NCBI GenBank assembly: GCA_021818045.1
Contig: JAKAFF010000021.1
Span: forward strand, 1-12,363
Reading direction: 5' to 3'
Length of the DNA: 12,363 nt
From: a bacterium
GTDB taxonomy: Bacteria; Chlamydiota; Chlamydiia; Chlamydiales; SM23-39
Shown here one piece after another: positions 1 through 5,493 of this stretch. The position numbers and the translations under genes are program-made. Position 1 is the stretch's first letter; each line of letters opens with the position of its first letter. The notes under the pieces were generated by a model that did no database searches, had not been told where the DNA came from, and saw only the letters and a program-made list of their open reading frames with translations.

Positions 1-29
1 GTGACCCTATATTTTTAATATTGGGTCAC
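1..29. repeat. Inverted repeat / hairpin, possible terminator
   Basis: The first 7 bases (GTGACCC) are the exact reverse complement of bases 23-29 (GGGTCAC). After one mismatch (T8/T22) five further A/T pairs (9-13 with 17-21) close a 3-base loop. The AT-rich inner stem and GC-rich base would form a stable RNA hairpin in either direction. It lies about 90 bp beyond the stop codon of the minus-strand FKBP-like gene and at the window edge, so a terminator for that gene or for an unseen plus-strand neighbour to the left is possible. No clear U-tract follows on the minus strand within the window. Confidence 0.5.
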
Positions 30-46
30 TTACGATAGGCAAATTC

Positions 47-97
47 CGCCAGCTTTCGCGTTGCCCAAAACCAACTTTTGAATTCATTTGTGTATAC
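47..97. repeat. 51-bp dispersed repeat, copy 1 (single arm)
   Basis: This 51-bp segment is identical, base for base, to 7193-7243 in the same orientation. It starts with CGCCAGCTTTCGCG and ends with CATTTGTGTATAC. At the second site it forms the loop and right arm of a long inverted repeat, but here the matching left arm is absent. Positions 1-46 show no complementary sequence, so this is a partial or decayed element. It sits 20 bp downstream of the stop codon of the minus-strand FKBP-like gene, and the other copy also lies just beyond a stop codon. The rest of 30-117 holds nothing else recognisable. Confidence 0.85.
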
Positions 98-117
98 ATC
101 CTTTTAGTCAGGTCAGT

Positions 118-1941
118 TCATTCCGGGTCTTTTTCTACCAATAACCACTCTAATTTAAGCAATGTAGACTTTTCTGTTGCACTGAGTGGGTGTCGTTTCT
201 CTTTAGCAAGGCAAGCTAGGACCGCCCCTAAATTAATAAGGGGTTGTGCTTTCTTGTAGTAGTGCCAAGATCGGAACCCACAAGCATAAGCATGTTTATG
301 CAAGAAAGAAGTAAATTGATCGGGAGATAGAATTATAGGAGACTGATGCCGAGCATCAACGGGCTGCAAATAAGGAAAATGCGATGCGGGATCGGGAGGT
401 TCCATTTCTAAAAGCTCAACAGTTGCGATCAGTGCTTGCCCTTGTCCAAATTCAGAAGATGGCCCGTATGCCAAATCCGGATGGATATACACTTCGCGCA
501 TTTCCCCTCGCCTCATTCCTATTAAACCGTGCGAAAGACCTGGTATCAACTCTTGTAAGAGGAGTGTAGGAGGAGTCTGCAGCTGATAACTTCCGCCTAG
601 TGGAGACTGGTTTAGATCTTGAATCAAATAATTGGCGGTGATTGCGTTATGATTCAAAGTCAACTGTTCATCTGAAGAAGAGGCTTTGATGATAGAGGTG
701 TAAAGATAGCCAGGAATGATGCATTCAATGTTACTTTTTTTAGCAACGGTTTCTAAGAAAGTGTCAGAGAGCTGTGTTAAAGACGGATCTCTTTGCCAAA
801 GTATGTCTAAGAATTTTACATCTGCAATGTCAATAAAATCTTGTTCTTCAGCTGCCCTCATTCCTGCGATAAATTCTTTAGAGAGTTGTCTGCGAAAGGT
901 GCTTTGCAGGGTACGAGCTACAAGAGAGGGTAAAGCGGCTTTTTCATCATCGCTAAAGGGAGCGCTGGTGGCAAAAGTACGATTGTTTGCAGTGGAGGAA
1001 AGAGTGATGCCAAAATGATTACAAACATTGAATAAAAACCGAGGCTTTAGCAACGCTTTCTCTGTTAGCGATTGTGCTTTTTGATATCCTGCTATTAATT
1101 TTTGCGAATACTTTGAATTTTTCAAATAACTGAAAGGTATTTTTACTTTGTCGTTGTGACTGCTAGGAGAATAATAGGTAATTTCTTGCATTTGCCTAAG
1201 CCGGGTTTTGTCTTTGATTTGCAGAAGCTTCTCCTCAGCGTTTTTAGCGGTCACAGGCAAATTCAATGGAGGGGTCGTTTTTGGGTCCAATGATCTTAGG
1301 AAAGAAGAACATCGCTCATAAGTGATCGCATTTTCAGTTCCATATCCAAGAATAATTCCTTGAAGAGCAGGGCACTCCTTAAATATTGCAGAGAACCCTT
1401 GGGTGAGAAGTTCGTTGAGCAGAGATTGAGGGGAATAGTCTTGCCCAAACTGGTGTGTAAATAAAAGATTGTTTGCTTGAATTGCTTTCAAAAATGCTTT
1501 GCGATTAACGCTTAGAACTTCGTAACCGGTCGGAATAGGATATATAGCCAGAGTATAGTTGCTTGTTTTATGAGGACAGTTCTGAAGATATTCGACAGCC
1601 CACAAACCTACAATAGAACGATATCGCTCTCTTGTTCCCGGCATTGTTTGTTCAAGCGCACGAAATCCTTGTAAATCAACGGGCTTCTCTCCGTACAAGA
1701 CGTATCCCGCTGTGGTATTTTCAAATAAATCTCTAAAAAAAATTTCTAAAATTTTTTCAGTGGGTAAGGTAGATTGGAGAGGCACGACAGGAGCTGCTGG
1801 CCTCTGGAATGGCAGGAGCACACACAGGATAAAAGTAATGAGACGGGGCAGGTTTGAATAGTGTGGCCACTGCTCTCTATGCGCATGGTCAAAATTCTGT
1901 TTTTTCTTGCCTAGTCGAAACAAGAGCAATTCATTGGACAT
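118..1941 (-). CDS. Large chlamydial protein with C-terminal FKBP-like domain
   Basis: This is a 607-residue protein from ATG 1941; the open frame extends to a GTG at 1977 directly after an in-frame TGA. Neither start has a clear Shine-Dalgarno, so the start is uncertain. A hydrophobic stretch near residues 33-48 (ITFILCVLLPF) preceded by Arg looks like a signal peptide or anchor, suggesting export. The N-terminal two thirds match no family I can name firmly, though segments such as RYRSIVGLWAVEYL, PIPTGYEVL and GIILGYGTENA resemble a conserved hypothetical family of environmental chlamydiae. Residues about 407-514 read as an FKBP-type prolyl isomerase fold (ANYLIQ, LIPGLSHGLIGMRRGE, IHPDLAYGP, LIATVELLEM). 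Several FKBP active-site aromatics appear replaced: Leu for the Trp of VIPGW, and Ala for the Phe of the last strand. A roughly 93-residue tail follows. The FKBP call is fairly secure; catalytic activity is doubtful. Confidence 0.75.
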   Translation of the reverse strand: MSNELLLFRLGKKKQNFDHAHREQWPHYSNLPRLITFILCVLLPFQRPAAPVVPLQSTLPTEKILEIFFRDLFENTTAGYVLYGEKPVDLQGFRALEQTMPGTRERYRSIVGLWAVEYLQNCPHKTSNYTLAIYPIPTGYEVLSVNRKAFLKAIQANNLLFTHQFGQDYSPQSLLNELLTQGFSAIFKECPALQGIILGYGTENAITYERCSSFLRSLDPKTTPPLNLPVTAKNAEEKLLQIKDKTRLRQMQEITYYSPSSHNDKVKIPFSYLKNSKYSQKLIAGYQKAQSLTEKALLKPRFLFNVCNHFGITLSSTANNRTFATSAPFSDDEKAALPSLVARTLQSTFRRQLSKEFIAGMRAAEEQDFIDIADVKFLDILWQRDPSLTQLSDTFLETVAKKSNIECIIPGYLYTSIIKASSSDEQLTLNHNAITANYLIQDLNQSPLGGSYQLQTPPTLLLQELIPGLSHGLIGMRRGEMREVYIHPDLAYGPSSEFGQGQALIATVELLEMEPPDPASHFPYLQPVDARHQSPIILSPDQFTSFLHKHAYACGFRSWHYYKKAQPLINLGAVLACLAKEKRHPLSATEKSTLLKLEWLLVEKDPE

Positions 1942-2213
1942 AATAGAATACCACAGCCCCCACATCGGTGGCACCACAGGTCATGGATCCAACAAGGACC
2001 TTTCCATTCTTTAATATACAAACCATTTTCATCAAAAGAAAGAGTTTTGCCTGCAACTACTTTATTCTGAGCGTCTAATCGAGCAAGAAACCCATTCGCT
2101 ACCATTTCTATTTGGTTGAGGGATACATATACCCTGGTTTCTGTTTCCGTGGCATTTAAGTTCCTCGACATTAGACAGAAAAACAAAAAGAGAACGGCAC
2201 ATTTGAACAGCAT
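1911..2213 (-). CDS. Small secreted Cys-rich protein, unknown function
   Basis: This is a 100-residue protein that I do not recognise. It opens with a clear signal peptide (MLFKCAVLFLFFCLMSRNLNA, cleavage probably near residue 20), so it is likely exported. The mature part is mostly polar to residue 65, then becomes Cys-rich: CWIHDLWCHRCGGCGILLC, followed by two more Cys. The WCHRCGGC spacing could bind a metal or form disulfides, but this is only an inference. The start is well supported: GGAG lies 7 bases before the ATG, within a palindromic GGAGATCTCC. Its 3' end overlaps the start of the downstream FKBP-like gene by 31 bp (67 bp if the GTG start is used), suggesting co-transcription. A real short gene seems more likely than chance because of the ribosome site plus signal peptide. 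Confidence 0.6.
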   Translation of the reverse strand: MLFKCAVLFLFFCLMSRNLNATETETRVYVSLNQIEMVANGFLARLDAQNKVVAGKTLSFDENGLYIKEWKGPCWIHDLWCHRCGGCGILLCPMNCSCFD

Positions 2214-2389
2214 AGGAGATCTCCATTTAAAAAAGACGCTCCATAAAGTATTTTCTTTGGGGTTTTTTGTGAAGTTTTTTTACAATCATGGGGATAATAG
2301 ACGCAGCTGCCGATCACCAAAACATCTGGGCCAACACCTTCGGTGCGGTATTTTAGGTCAAATCCATCTATGTGAATGCTAGTGGTCAT
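2171..2389 (-). pseudogene. Truncated alpha/beta-hydrolase N-terminus (gene remnant)
   Basis: The first roughly 33 residues (MTTSIHIDGFDLKYRTEG, then GPDVLVIGSCVYYP) match the usual opening of small alpha/beta-hydrolase proteins: a beta hairpin followed by the VLVIGS strand and YYP. Such proteins normally run to 250-300 residues with a G-x-S-x-G nucleophile elbow. Here the similarity stops near position 2290, and the frame continues through unrelated Lys/Thr/Cys-rich sequence for about 40 codons to a stop at 2171. No hydrolase continuation is visible in the other minus-strand frames. The start codon is intact and overlaps the stop of the upstream gene in an ATGA (2386-2389), the arrangement of a translationally coupled operon partner. 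I read it as a gene whose 3' nine tenths were deleted, with the next gene brought close. A new short ORF that is still translated cannot be excluded. Confidence 0.55.
2245..2273 (-). promoter_or_regulatory. Possible sigma-66-type promoter before the small Cys-rich gene
   Basis: On the minus strand a TTCACA (2268-2273, five of six consensus bases) is separated by 17 bases from TACTTT (2245-2250, three of six). It lies 31 bp upstream of the ATG at 2213. The -10 is poor, so this is a weak call. If real, it lies in the junk tail of the truncated hydrolase and would give the secreted protein its own transcription. Confidence 0.25.
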
Positions 2390-3270
2390 GATGGTTTTCT
2401 GTATTGGCCATTAAGGTTTTCAATAACGCGCTGCAAATTTGCACAAGAAGGTGGTGGATGTGGCAGACGATAGTATTCAGGCGTGCCATATGTGTGAAAG
2501 ACGAGATCTTGTGGATGGGTGGTACAGAAAGGAAATTGTCCAAATTTTGAGATGACGCGCCCTTCATCTGTTGCAACCGCTAAATGTTTAGGGTCTTCAT
2601 CTTTACAATAGAGAACTAAATCGCCAGGCTGAGGGGTGGTGACGATGTGGTAACCCAGGTCGCTAAGTCGTCGCTTGAGAGTGGCGTCTGGGAAGGGGGA
2701 ACCCTGGTACTGGACGGCCCAAAGATGCAGTATGCCGCGAGCGTCCCCTGTTTGCAGAAAAGCGTGTAAATAACAGGGCCATCGATCCAAGGTTCCTCGA
2801 ATGCTATTTTGAAAATAGCGACGAACGGCAGTTCCTAAAGAACTCAGACATAGTTTTTGTTGAGTGGTAAAATGAGTGGGGGTTGGTTCAATGCGGGTAG
2901 CGCCCAACGCTCGAAAAAAATAGGCTCGGACAGCATTGGTCAGGTCTTCAACTAAGGGATCAGTGTCTCGCACCTGTTGGATTGTACGGGCTGCAAGCGG
3001 AAGTCTTGGAAGCCAATCTTTAAGACAATTGCGTAAAATCGTACTTGCGTAAGCTCTGATTTGTTTTTTGTCTACTCCTTGCGGAGGAGTCTGTGGAAAA
3101 AAACAGTACAGTCGGTTTGTCTCTGCATCGCGTCGAATTTCAGGAATCGAATCTAGCACATGTGGGCGATCAGCGGCAGGGATGTTTGCTACTGGGGTGA
3201 CAGGTTGCTCCAGCAGACTTTCGAATTGCAAACCACGTTGAACAGGTGGGGTAGCAGGTAATGCAGCCAT
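2386..3270 (-). CDS. Hypothetical protein with possible DUF7689/NlpC-P60-like C-terminal domain
   Basis: This is a 294-residue protein from ATG 3270, which is preceded by GAAGAT at plausible ribosome-site spacing; a TTG at 3315 could add 15 residues but lacks a ribosome site. The N-terminal 160 residues are Pro/Arg-rich and mainly helical, with no family I recognise. From about residue 161 the pattern recalls DUF7689-type papain-like domains: WPCYLHAF (C166, H169), a GYHIV strand, GDLVLYC (216-222), KHLAVATDEGRVISKFGQ (228-245), a conserved His near 252 and YG at 261. Cys plus His (H229) could be the pair used in NlpC/P60-like folds, but activity is not assured. The match is from memory of motif order, so it is an inference. 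No signal peptide is seen. The stop overlaps the start of the truncated hydrolase (ATGA). Confidence 0.65.
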   Translation of the reverse strand: MAALPATPPVQRGLQFESLLEQPVTPVANIPAADRPHVLDSIPEIRRDAETNRLYCFFPQTPPQGVDKKQIRAYASTILRNCLKDWLPRLPLAARTIQQVRDTDPLVEDLTNAVRAYFFRALGATRIEPTPTHFTTQQKLCLSSLGTAVRRYFQNSIRGTLDRWPCYLHAFLQTGDARGILHLWAVQYQGSPFPDATLKRRLSDLGYHIVTTPQPGDLVLYCKDEDPKHLAVATDEGRVISKFGQFPFCTTHPQDLVFHTYGTPEYYRLPHPPPSCANLQRVIENLNGQYRKPS

Positions 3271-3300
3271 TATATCTTCAAATAGAGGGATTATTTCATG

Positions 3301-3328
3301 AGTATACTGACACAAAATATGTGCATAA
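3301..3328 (-). promoter_or_regulatory. Possible promoter for the DUF7689-like gene
   Basis: On the minus strand TATACT (3301-3306, five of six) is preceded at 16 bases by TTATGC (3323-3328, three of six). It sits in the 65-bp gap after csaA, with transcription expected to begin about 24 bases before ATG 3270. This placement would put the alternative TTG start at 3315 upstream of the transcript, favouring the ATG. Confidence 0.3.
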
Positions 3329-3335
3329 AAGAACT

Positions 3336-3692
3336 TCAGTGTAACTTGCCGCCATTGGGAACGGGCATAGTAGGGTGTAACAGAACGATTTTGCCCTCCG
3401 AATCGGCCAACCCAAGAACAAGCACTTCGGAAATGAATTTGCCGATTTGCTTTGGTGGAAAATTCACCACCGCAATCACCTGTTTGCCTAGCAGCTCTTC
3501 TTTAGAATAATGATGAGTGATTTGAGCAGAAGACTTTTTCTTGCCCAGAGGGCCAAAATCGATCTCTAATTTGTAGGCGGGTTTGCGGGCTTCAGGATAG
3601 TCTTCTACTCGCAGCACAGTCCCAACTCGAATGTCCACTTTCAGAAAATCAGCAAATTGGATCACAGGTAGCGCTGCATGCTCTGACATCAT
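3336..3692 (-). CDS. csaA: CsaA-type tRNA-binding-domain protein
   Basis: This is a 118-residue protein made of a single OB-fold tRNA-binding domain, the normal size for CsaA, which is also related to the C-terminal domain of methionyl-tRNA synthetase. Diagnostic segments are FLKVDIRVGTV (18-28), YPEARKPAYKLEIDFG, KKSSAQIT, GKQVIAVVNFPPKQIG and SEVLVLGLADSEGKIVLL, ending VPNGGKLH. CsaA is a cytoplasmic homodimer described as a chaperone assisting protein export in Bacillus and as a tRNA binder; its role in chlamydiae is not established. Two adjacent ATG codons (3692 and 3689) could start it, and no strong ribosome site is visible. It follows rpsT on the same strand after a 54-bp gap that contains a hairpin. 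The family assignment is secure; the chaperone function is inherited by family. Confidence 0.93.
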   Translation of the reverse strand: MMSEHAALPVIQFADFLKVDIRVGTVLRVEDYPEARKPAYKLEIDFGPLGKKKSSAQITHHYSKEELLGKQVIAVVNFPPKQIGKFISEVLVLGLADSEGKIVLLHPTMPVPNGGKLH

Positions 3693-3709
3693 TTAAGTCC
3701 CAGAGATTA

Positions 3710-3742
3710 TACCGAAAATGATTCTTCAAATCACTTTCGGTA
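3710..3742 (-). terminator. Stem-loop between rpsT and csaA
   Basis: ACCGAAA (3711-3717) pairs with TTTCGGT (3735-3741), extended outward by one T/A pair and inward after one mismatch by TGATT/AATCA around a CTTCA loop. It begins 5 bp after the rpsT stop and ends 18 bp before csaA. No U-run follows on the minus strand, so it may stabilise the rpsT 3' end or attenuate read-through rather than act as a classical terminator. Confidence 0.5.
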
Positions 3743-3746
3743 CTTG

Positions 3747-4046
3747 TTACTTCGTGCAACGCGCGGCTAAACGAGATTTTGTGCGGGCAGCCTTTTGTAC
3801 TTTGAATACGCCGTGCTTAACCCCTTTGTCCATAACGCGATAGATGGCGTTTAGCTTCTCTTTCAGGGCTTCTGGAGACTCTTTCTTCTCAATCGCAGAT
3901 TCGAGAGAGCGGATGGTGGTGAGCACAGTTGCGCGGTAAGAACGGTTGCGTAGACGACGCTTTTCCGCTTGGAGGTCCCGCTTCAGGGCAGATGGTTGTC
4001 GGGTTTTTGCTTTTTTCTTGTCAGCTGCAGCTTTTGGTTCGGCCAT
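3747..4046 (-). CDS. rpsT: 30S ribosomal protein S20
   Basis: This is a 99-residue, very basic helical protein typical of bacterial S20, which binds 16S rRNA near the base of the small subunit body and assembles early. The sequence shows the family pattern: SALKRDLQAEKRRLRNRSYRA, then TTIRSLESAI, a central helix, and the conserved MDKGVKHGVFKVQKAARTKSRLA ending close to the C-terminus. The acidic and Ala-rich opening (MAEPKAAADKKKAKT) is a little longer than in many bacteria. AAGGAAATT before the ATG gives a good ribosome site, and a near-consensus promoter lies just upstream, implying a leader of about 25 bases. It heads a run of minus-strand genes, with csaA 54 bp downstream. The function is certain. 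Confidence 0.97.
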   Translation of the reverse strand: MAEPKAAADKKKAKTRQPSALKRDLQAEKRRLRNRSYRATVLTTIRSLESAIEKKESPEALKEKLNAIYRVMDKGVKHGVFKVQKAARTKSRLAARCTK

Positions 4047-4076
4047 AATTTCCTTCAGTTCACACTAAATGCTACC

Positions 4077-4105
4077 ACTATAATACCTCTCAGGAAATTC
4101 GTAAA
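4077..4105 (-). promoter_or_regulatory. rpsT promoter
   Basis: On the minus strand TTTACG (4100-4105, four of six) and TATAGT (4077-4082, five of six) are separated by exactly 17 bases. The -10 lies 30 bp before the rpsT ATG at 4046, the distance expected for a short ribosomal-protein leader. This is a good match to a housekeeping sigma promoter, divergent from the plus-strand promoter at 4142-4169. Confidence 0.6.
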
Positions 4106-4141
4106 GGAGGTTTTTTGGGGGTGTTAAGCAATGTTTTTAGT

Positions 4142-4169
4142 TTTAAAAAATTGCGTTGTTGTGTATAAT
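4142..4169 (+). promoter_or_regulatory. Promoter for the small hydrophobic protein gene
   Basis: A perfect TATAAT (4164-4169) is preceded at 16 bases by TTTAAA (4142-4147, four of six) in an AT-rich stretch. Transcription would start near 4176, which lies inside the longest open frame (ATG 4131) and therefore argues that the real start codon is further downstream. Confidence 0.5.
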
Positions 4170-4235
4170 TATTTTGGTTTTATTATGAGTTGTTGTAATT
4201 CTTGTTATTATTTCCAGATATCTAGTTTGCACTAC

Positions 4236-4556
4236 ATGGATAATTCCATGGCCACGCGGCTTTTGTGTGTGAAAGATTTTTTGAAAAGGTGTGCGATTTT
4301 GCCGCTTGCTCTATTGAAAAAGGGGGGGCATACAGCGTTCAAACTATTCGCGGCTCTTTTAGGGATAGGGGTGGTTGTGGTGAGTGTAGGCAGCTCTTGT
4401 GCAGCAAGGCAGTTTTTTGTGTCTAGAATCTTAGCGCTGGCTGTGGATATAGCGGATTGGTTGTTATTTCCATTTGCGGTGATTTCTTGTGTGATTCGTT
4501 TGGTGATGGCGCTTTTGATCCATCCTCATTTCTATTTCAATGCGATTTCAGAATAA
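4236..4556 (+). CDS. Small membrane protein with bilobed hydrophobic region, unknown
   Basis: I do not recognise this 106-residue protein. The frame is open from ATG 4131, but a perfect -10 at 4164-4169 and the odd Cys/Tyr-rich translation before it make a later start likely. ATG 4236 is my choice (ATG 4185 or 4248 are alternatives; none has a clear ribosome site). After a basic N-terminus (RLLCVKDFLKRCA) there are two long hydrophobic stretches, about 36-56 (FKLFAALLGIGVVVVSVG) and 64-95 (RILALAVDIADWLLFPF onward), separated by a short polar turn (SSCAARQFF). This two-lobed layout is the kind used to flag chlamydial inclusion-membrane (Inc) proteins, but the same shape suits any small inner-membrane protein. 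Its 3' end overlaps the convergent CoiA-like gene by 20 bp. Confidence 0.6.
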   Translation: MDNSMATRLLCVKDFLKRCAILPLALLKKGGHTAFKLFAALLGIGVVVVSVGSSCAARQFFVSRILALAVDIADWLLFPFAVISCVIRLVMALLIHPHFYFNAISE

Positions 4557-5358
4557 GATAGCGGATCCAATCCAGATAGATCTGTGCGATCTTTTTTAAC
4601 CATCGGGGGATGGGGAGTCTTTTTTTTGCGGGAAGCGTTTTTTCGAGAGCGGTCCAATAGGCCCTGGTTTCGGGATAGCGTAGAGCGCGGTCTGTACGGT
4701 CTTTTAAAAAATAAATTGTCGATGAGATAGCTGACACTTGTGCGGGGGTGTTGCTGGGCAGGCTTGAAGGGCGGCGGCGGATGTGCTGCAGGTCGATGTA
4801 GGAGGGTTTTGCTTTTTTAATCCGTTTCTTCGAGTCGAAAATTTCAAATTGATCGTAGTATTGGCAATCGGTATTTTTGCGGACTTTTAGGTAATAAGCG
4901 CTTCTTTGGCGCAGCAATTCCTCAGCAGGGCGGGCGATTTTCTTGTTGTAGCGCTTGTCGTCGAGCAGCCAGACTACCTGGTAACCTTGAGATGCATAGT
5001 CGCTGATGCGCGAGGCGGCCTCTTTTTCGGTGATGGGCGAGCATTGGATTTCAAAGACGATTTTTTCGGCTTCCCATAAAACGTCTGCGACTCGGTTAAT
5101 GTCTCGAAAGGGGCGCTCGAGCAGTAGTTGGCCGGGCGCAAAGGCTTTTTGCAGGGATAATTGTGCAAATAGATGGTCTTCTGTTTTGCTGTAAAGTCTG
5201 CAAGAGGCGGGGGCTCGCAGGTGGTAAAAATGGTAAAGGCCAGTTTTGCCGCGCCGCCTTTTCACGGGTTCAAAACATTCCATGCACCAGTAGGTTTGCC
5301 GAGGGTTTGCATGCCCGGCGTAGATGAGATCGTCTTCATCAACTGCGTATAAAGCCAT
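4537..5358 (-). CDS. coiA: CoiA-family competence/recombination nuclease-like protein
   Basis: This is a 273-residue protein matching the CoiA family. CoiA is induced with competence in Streptococcus and is needed to recombine incoming single-stranded DNA. The N-terminal part carries a zinc-ribbon-like module, YWCMECFEPVKRRRGKTGLYHFYH then a second Cys (residues about 23-53), as in CoiA's CPxC...HFxH. Next comes SKTEDHLFAQ and a PD-(D/E)xK-like nuclease core: RVADVLWEAEKIVFEIQCS (about 89-107), with Asp92 and the Glu-x-Gln strand, followed by SRISDYASQGYQVVWLLDD. The C-terminal 90 residues are basic and less conserved. GAGG lies 8 bases before the ATG. It is divergent from rpoD, with 135 bp between the start codons. 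The family is confident; a role in DNA uptake in this organism is an inference, and the symbol is by family only. Confidence 0.85.
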   Translation of the reverse strand: MALYAVDEDDLIYAGHANPRQTYWCMECFEPVKRRRGKTGLYHFYHLRAPASCRLYSKTEDHLFAQLSLQKAFAPGQLLLERPFRDINRVADVLWEAEKIVFEIQCSPITEKEAASRISDYASQGYQVVWLLDDKRYNKKIARPAEELLRQRSAYYLKVRKNTDCQYYDQFEIFDSKKRIKKAKPSYIDLQHIRRRPSSLPSNTPAQVSAISSTIYFLKDRTDRALRYPETRAYWTALEKTLPAKKRLPIPRWLKKIAQIYLDWIRYLILKSH

Positions 5359-5406
5359 TCACAAGACCTCAATTTTGTTGCATTAAATTGGGTGCGCTAT
5401 ATGATA

Positions 5407-5436
5407 TTGACAGAAAGAGGGGTCCCCATCCACAAT
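5407..5436 (+). promoter_or_regulatory. Candidate rpoD promoter
   Basis: A perfect TTGACA (5407-5412) is followed after 18 bases by CACAAT (5431-5436, four of six). Transcription would begin near 5443, giving a roughly 50-base leader before the rpoD ATG at 5494. The spacer contains the palindrome GGGGTCCCC (5419-5427). A second possible -10, TATGAT (5400-5405), lies just upstream, so the active start site is not settled. Confidence 0.4.
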
Positions 5437-5493
5437 ATTCTTCGCTTCCTTAGGGAAAGGTTTCCGTTTTTTTTCGTTTCAGTTTAGGAGAAC

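Noticed and set aside
716..1018. Plus-strand 100-codon ORF
   Set aside because: It lies wholly inside the minus-strand FKBP-like gene, has no ribosome site, and its translation shows no motif or signal.
2116..2382. Plus-strand 88-codon ORF
   Set aside because: It is antisense to the hydrolase remnant and the signal-peptide gene, has a Lys/Cys-rich, motif-free translation, and the minus strand explains the region better.
3271..3315. TTG-initiated N-terminal extension of the DUF7689-like gene
   Set aside because: There is no ribosome site, and a candidate -10 (3301-3306) lies inside it; ATG 3270 has better spacing.
4115..4168. Short leader-like ORF (TTG/GTG start) following AAAGGAGG
   Set aside because: The purine-rich site is strong, but the ORF ends after 16-18 codons inside the TATAAT box. 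The expected transcript starts downstream of it, and part of the purine run overlaps the rpsT -35 on the other strand.
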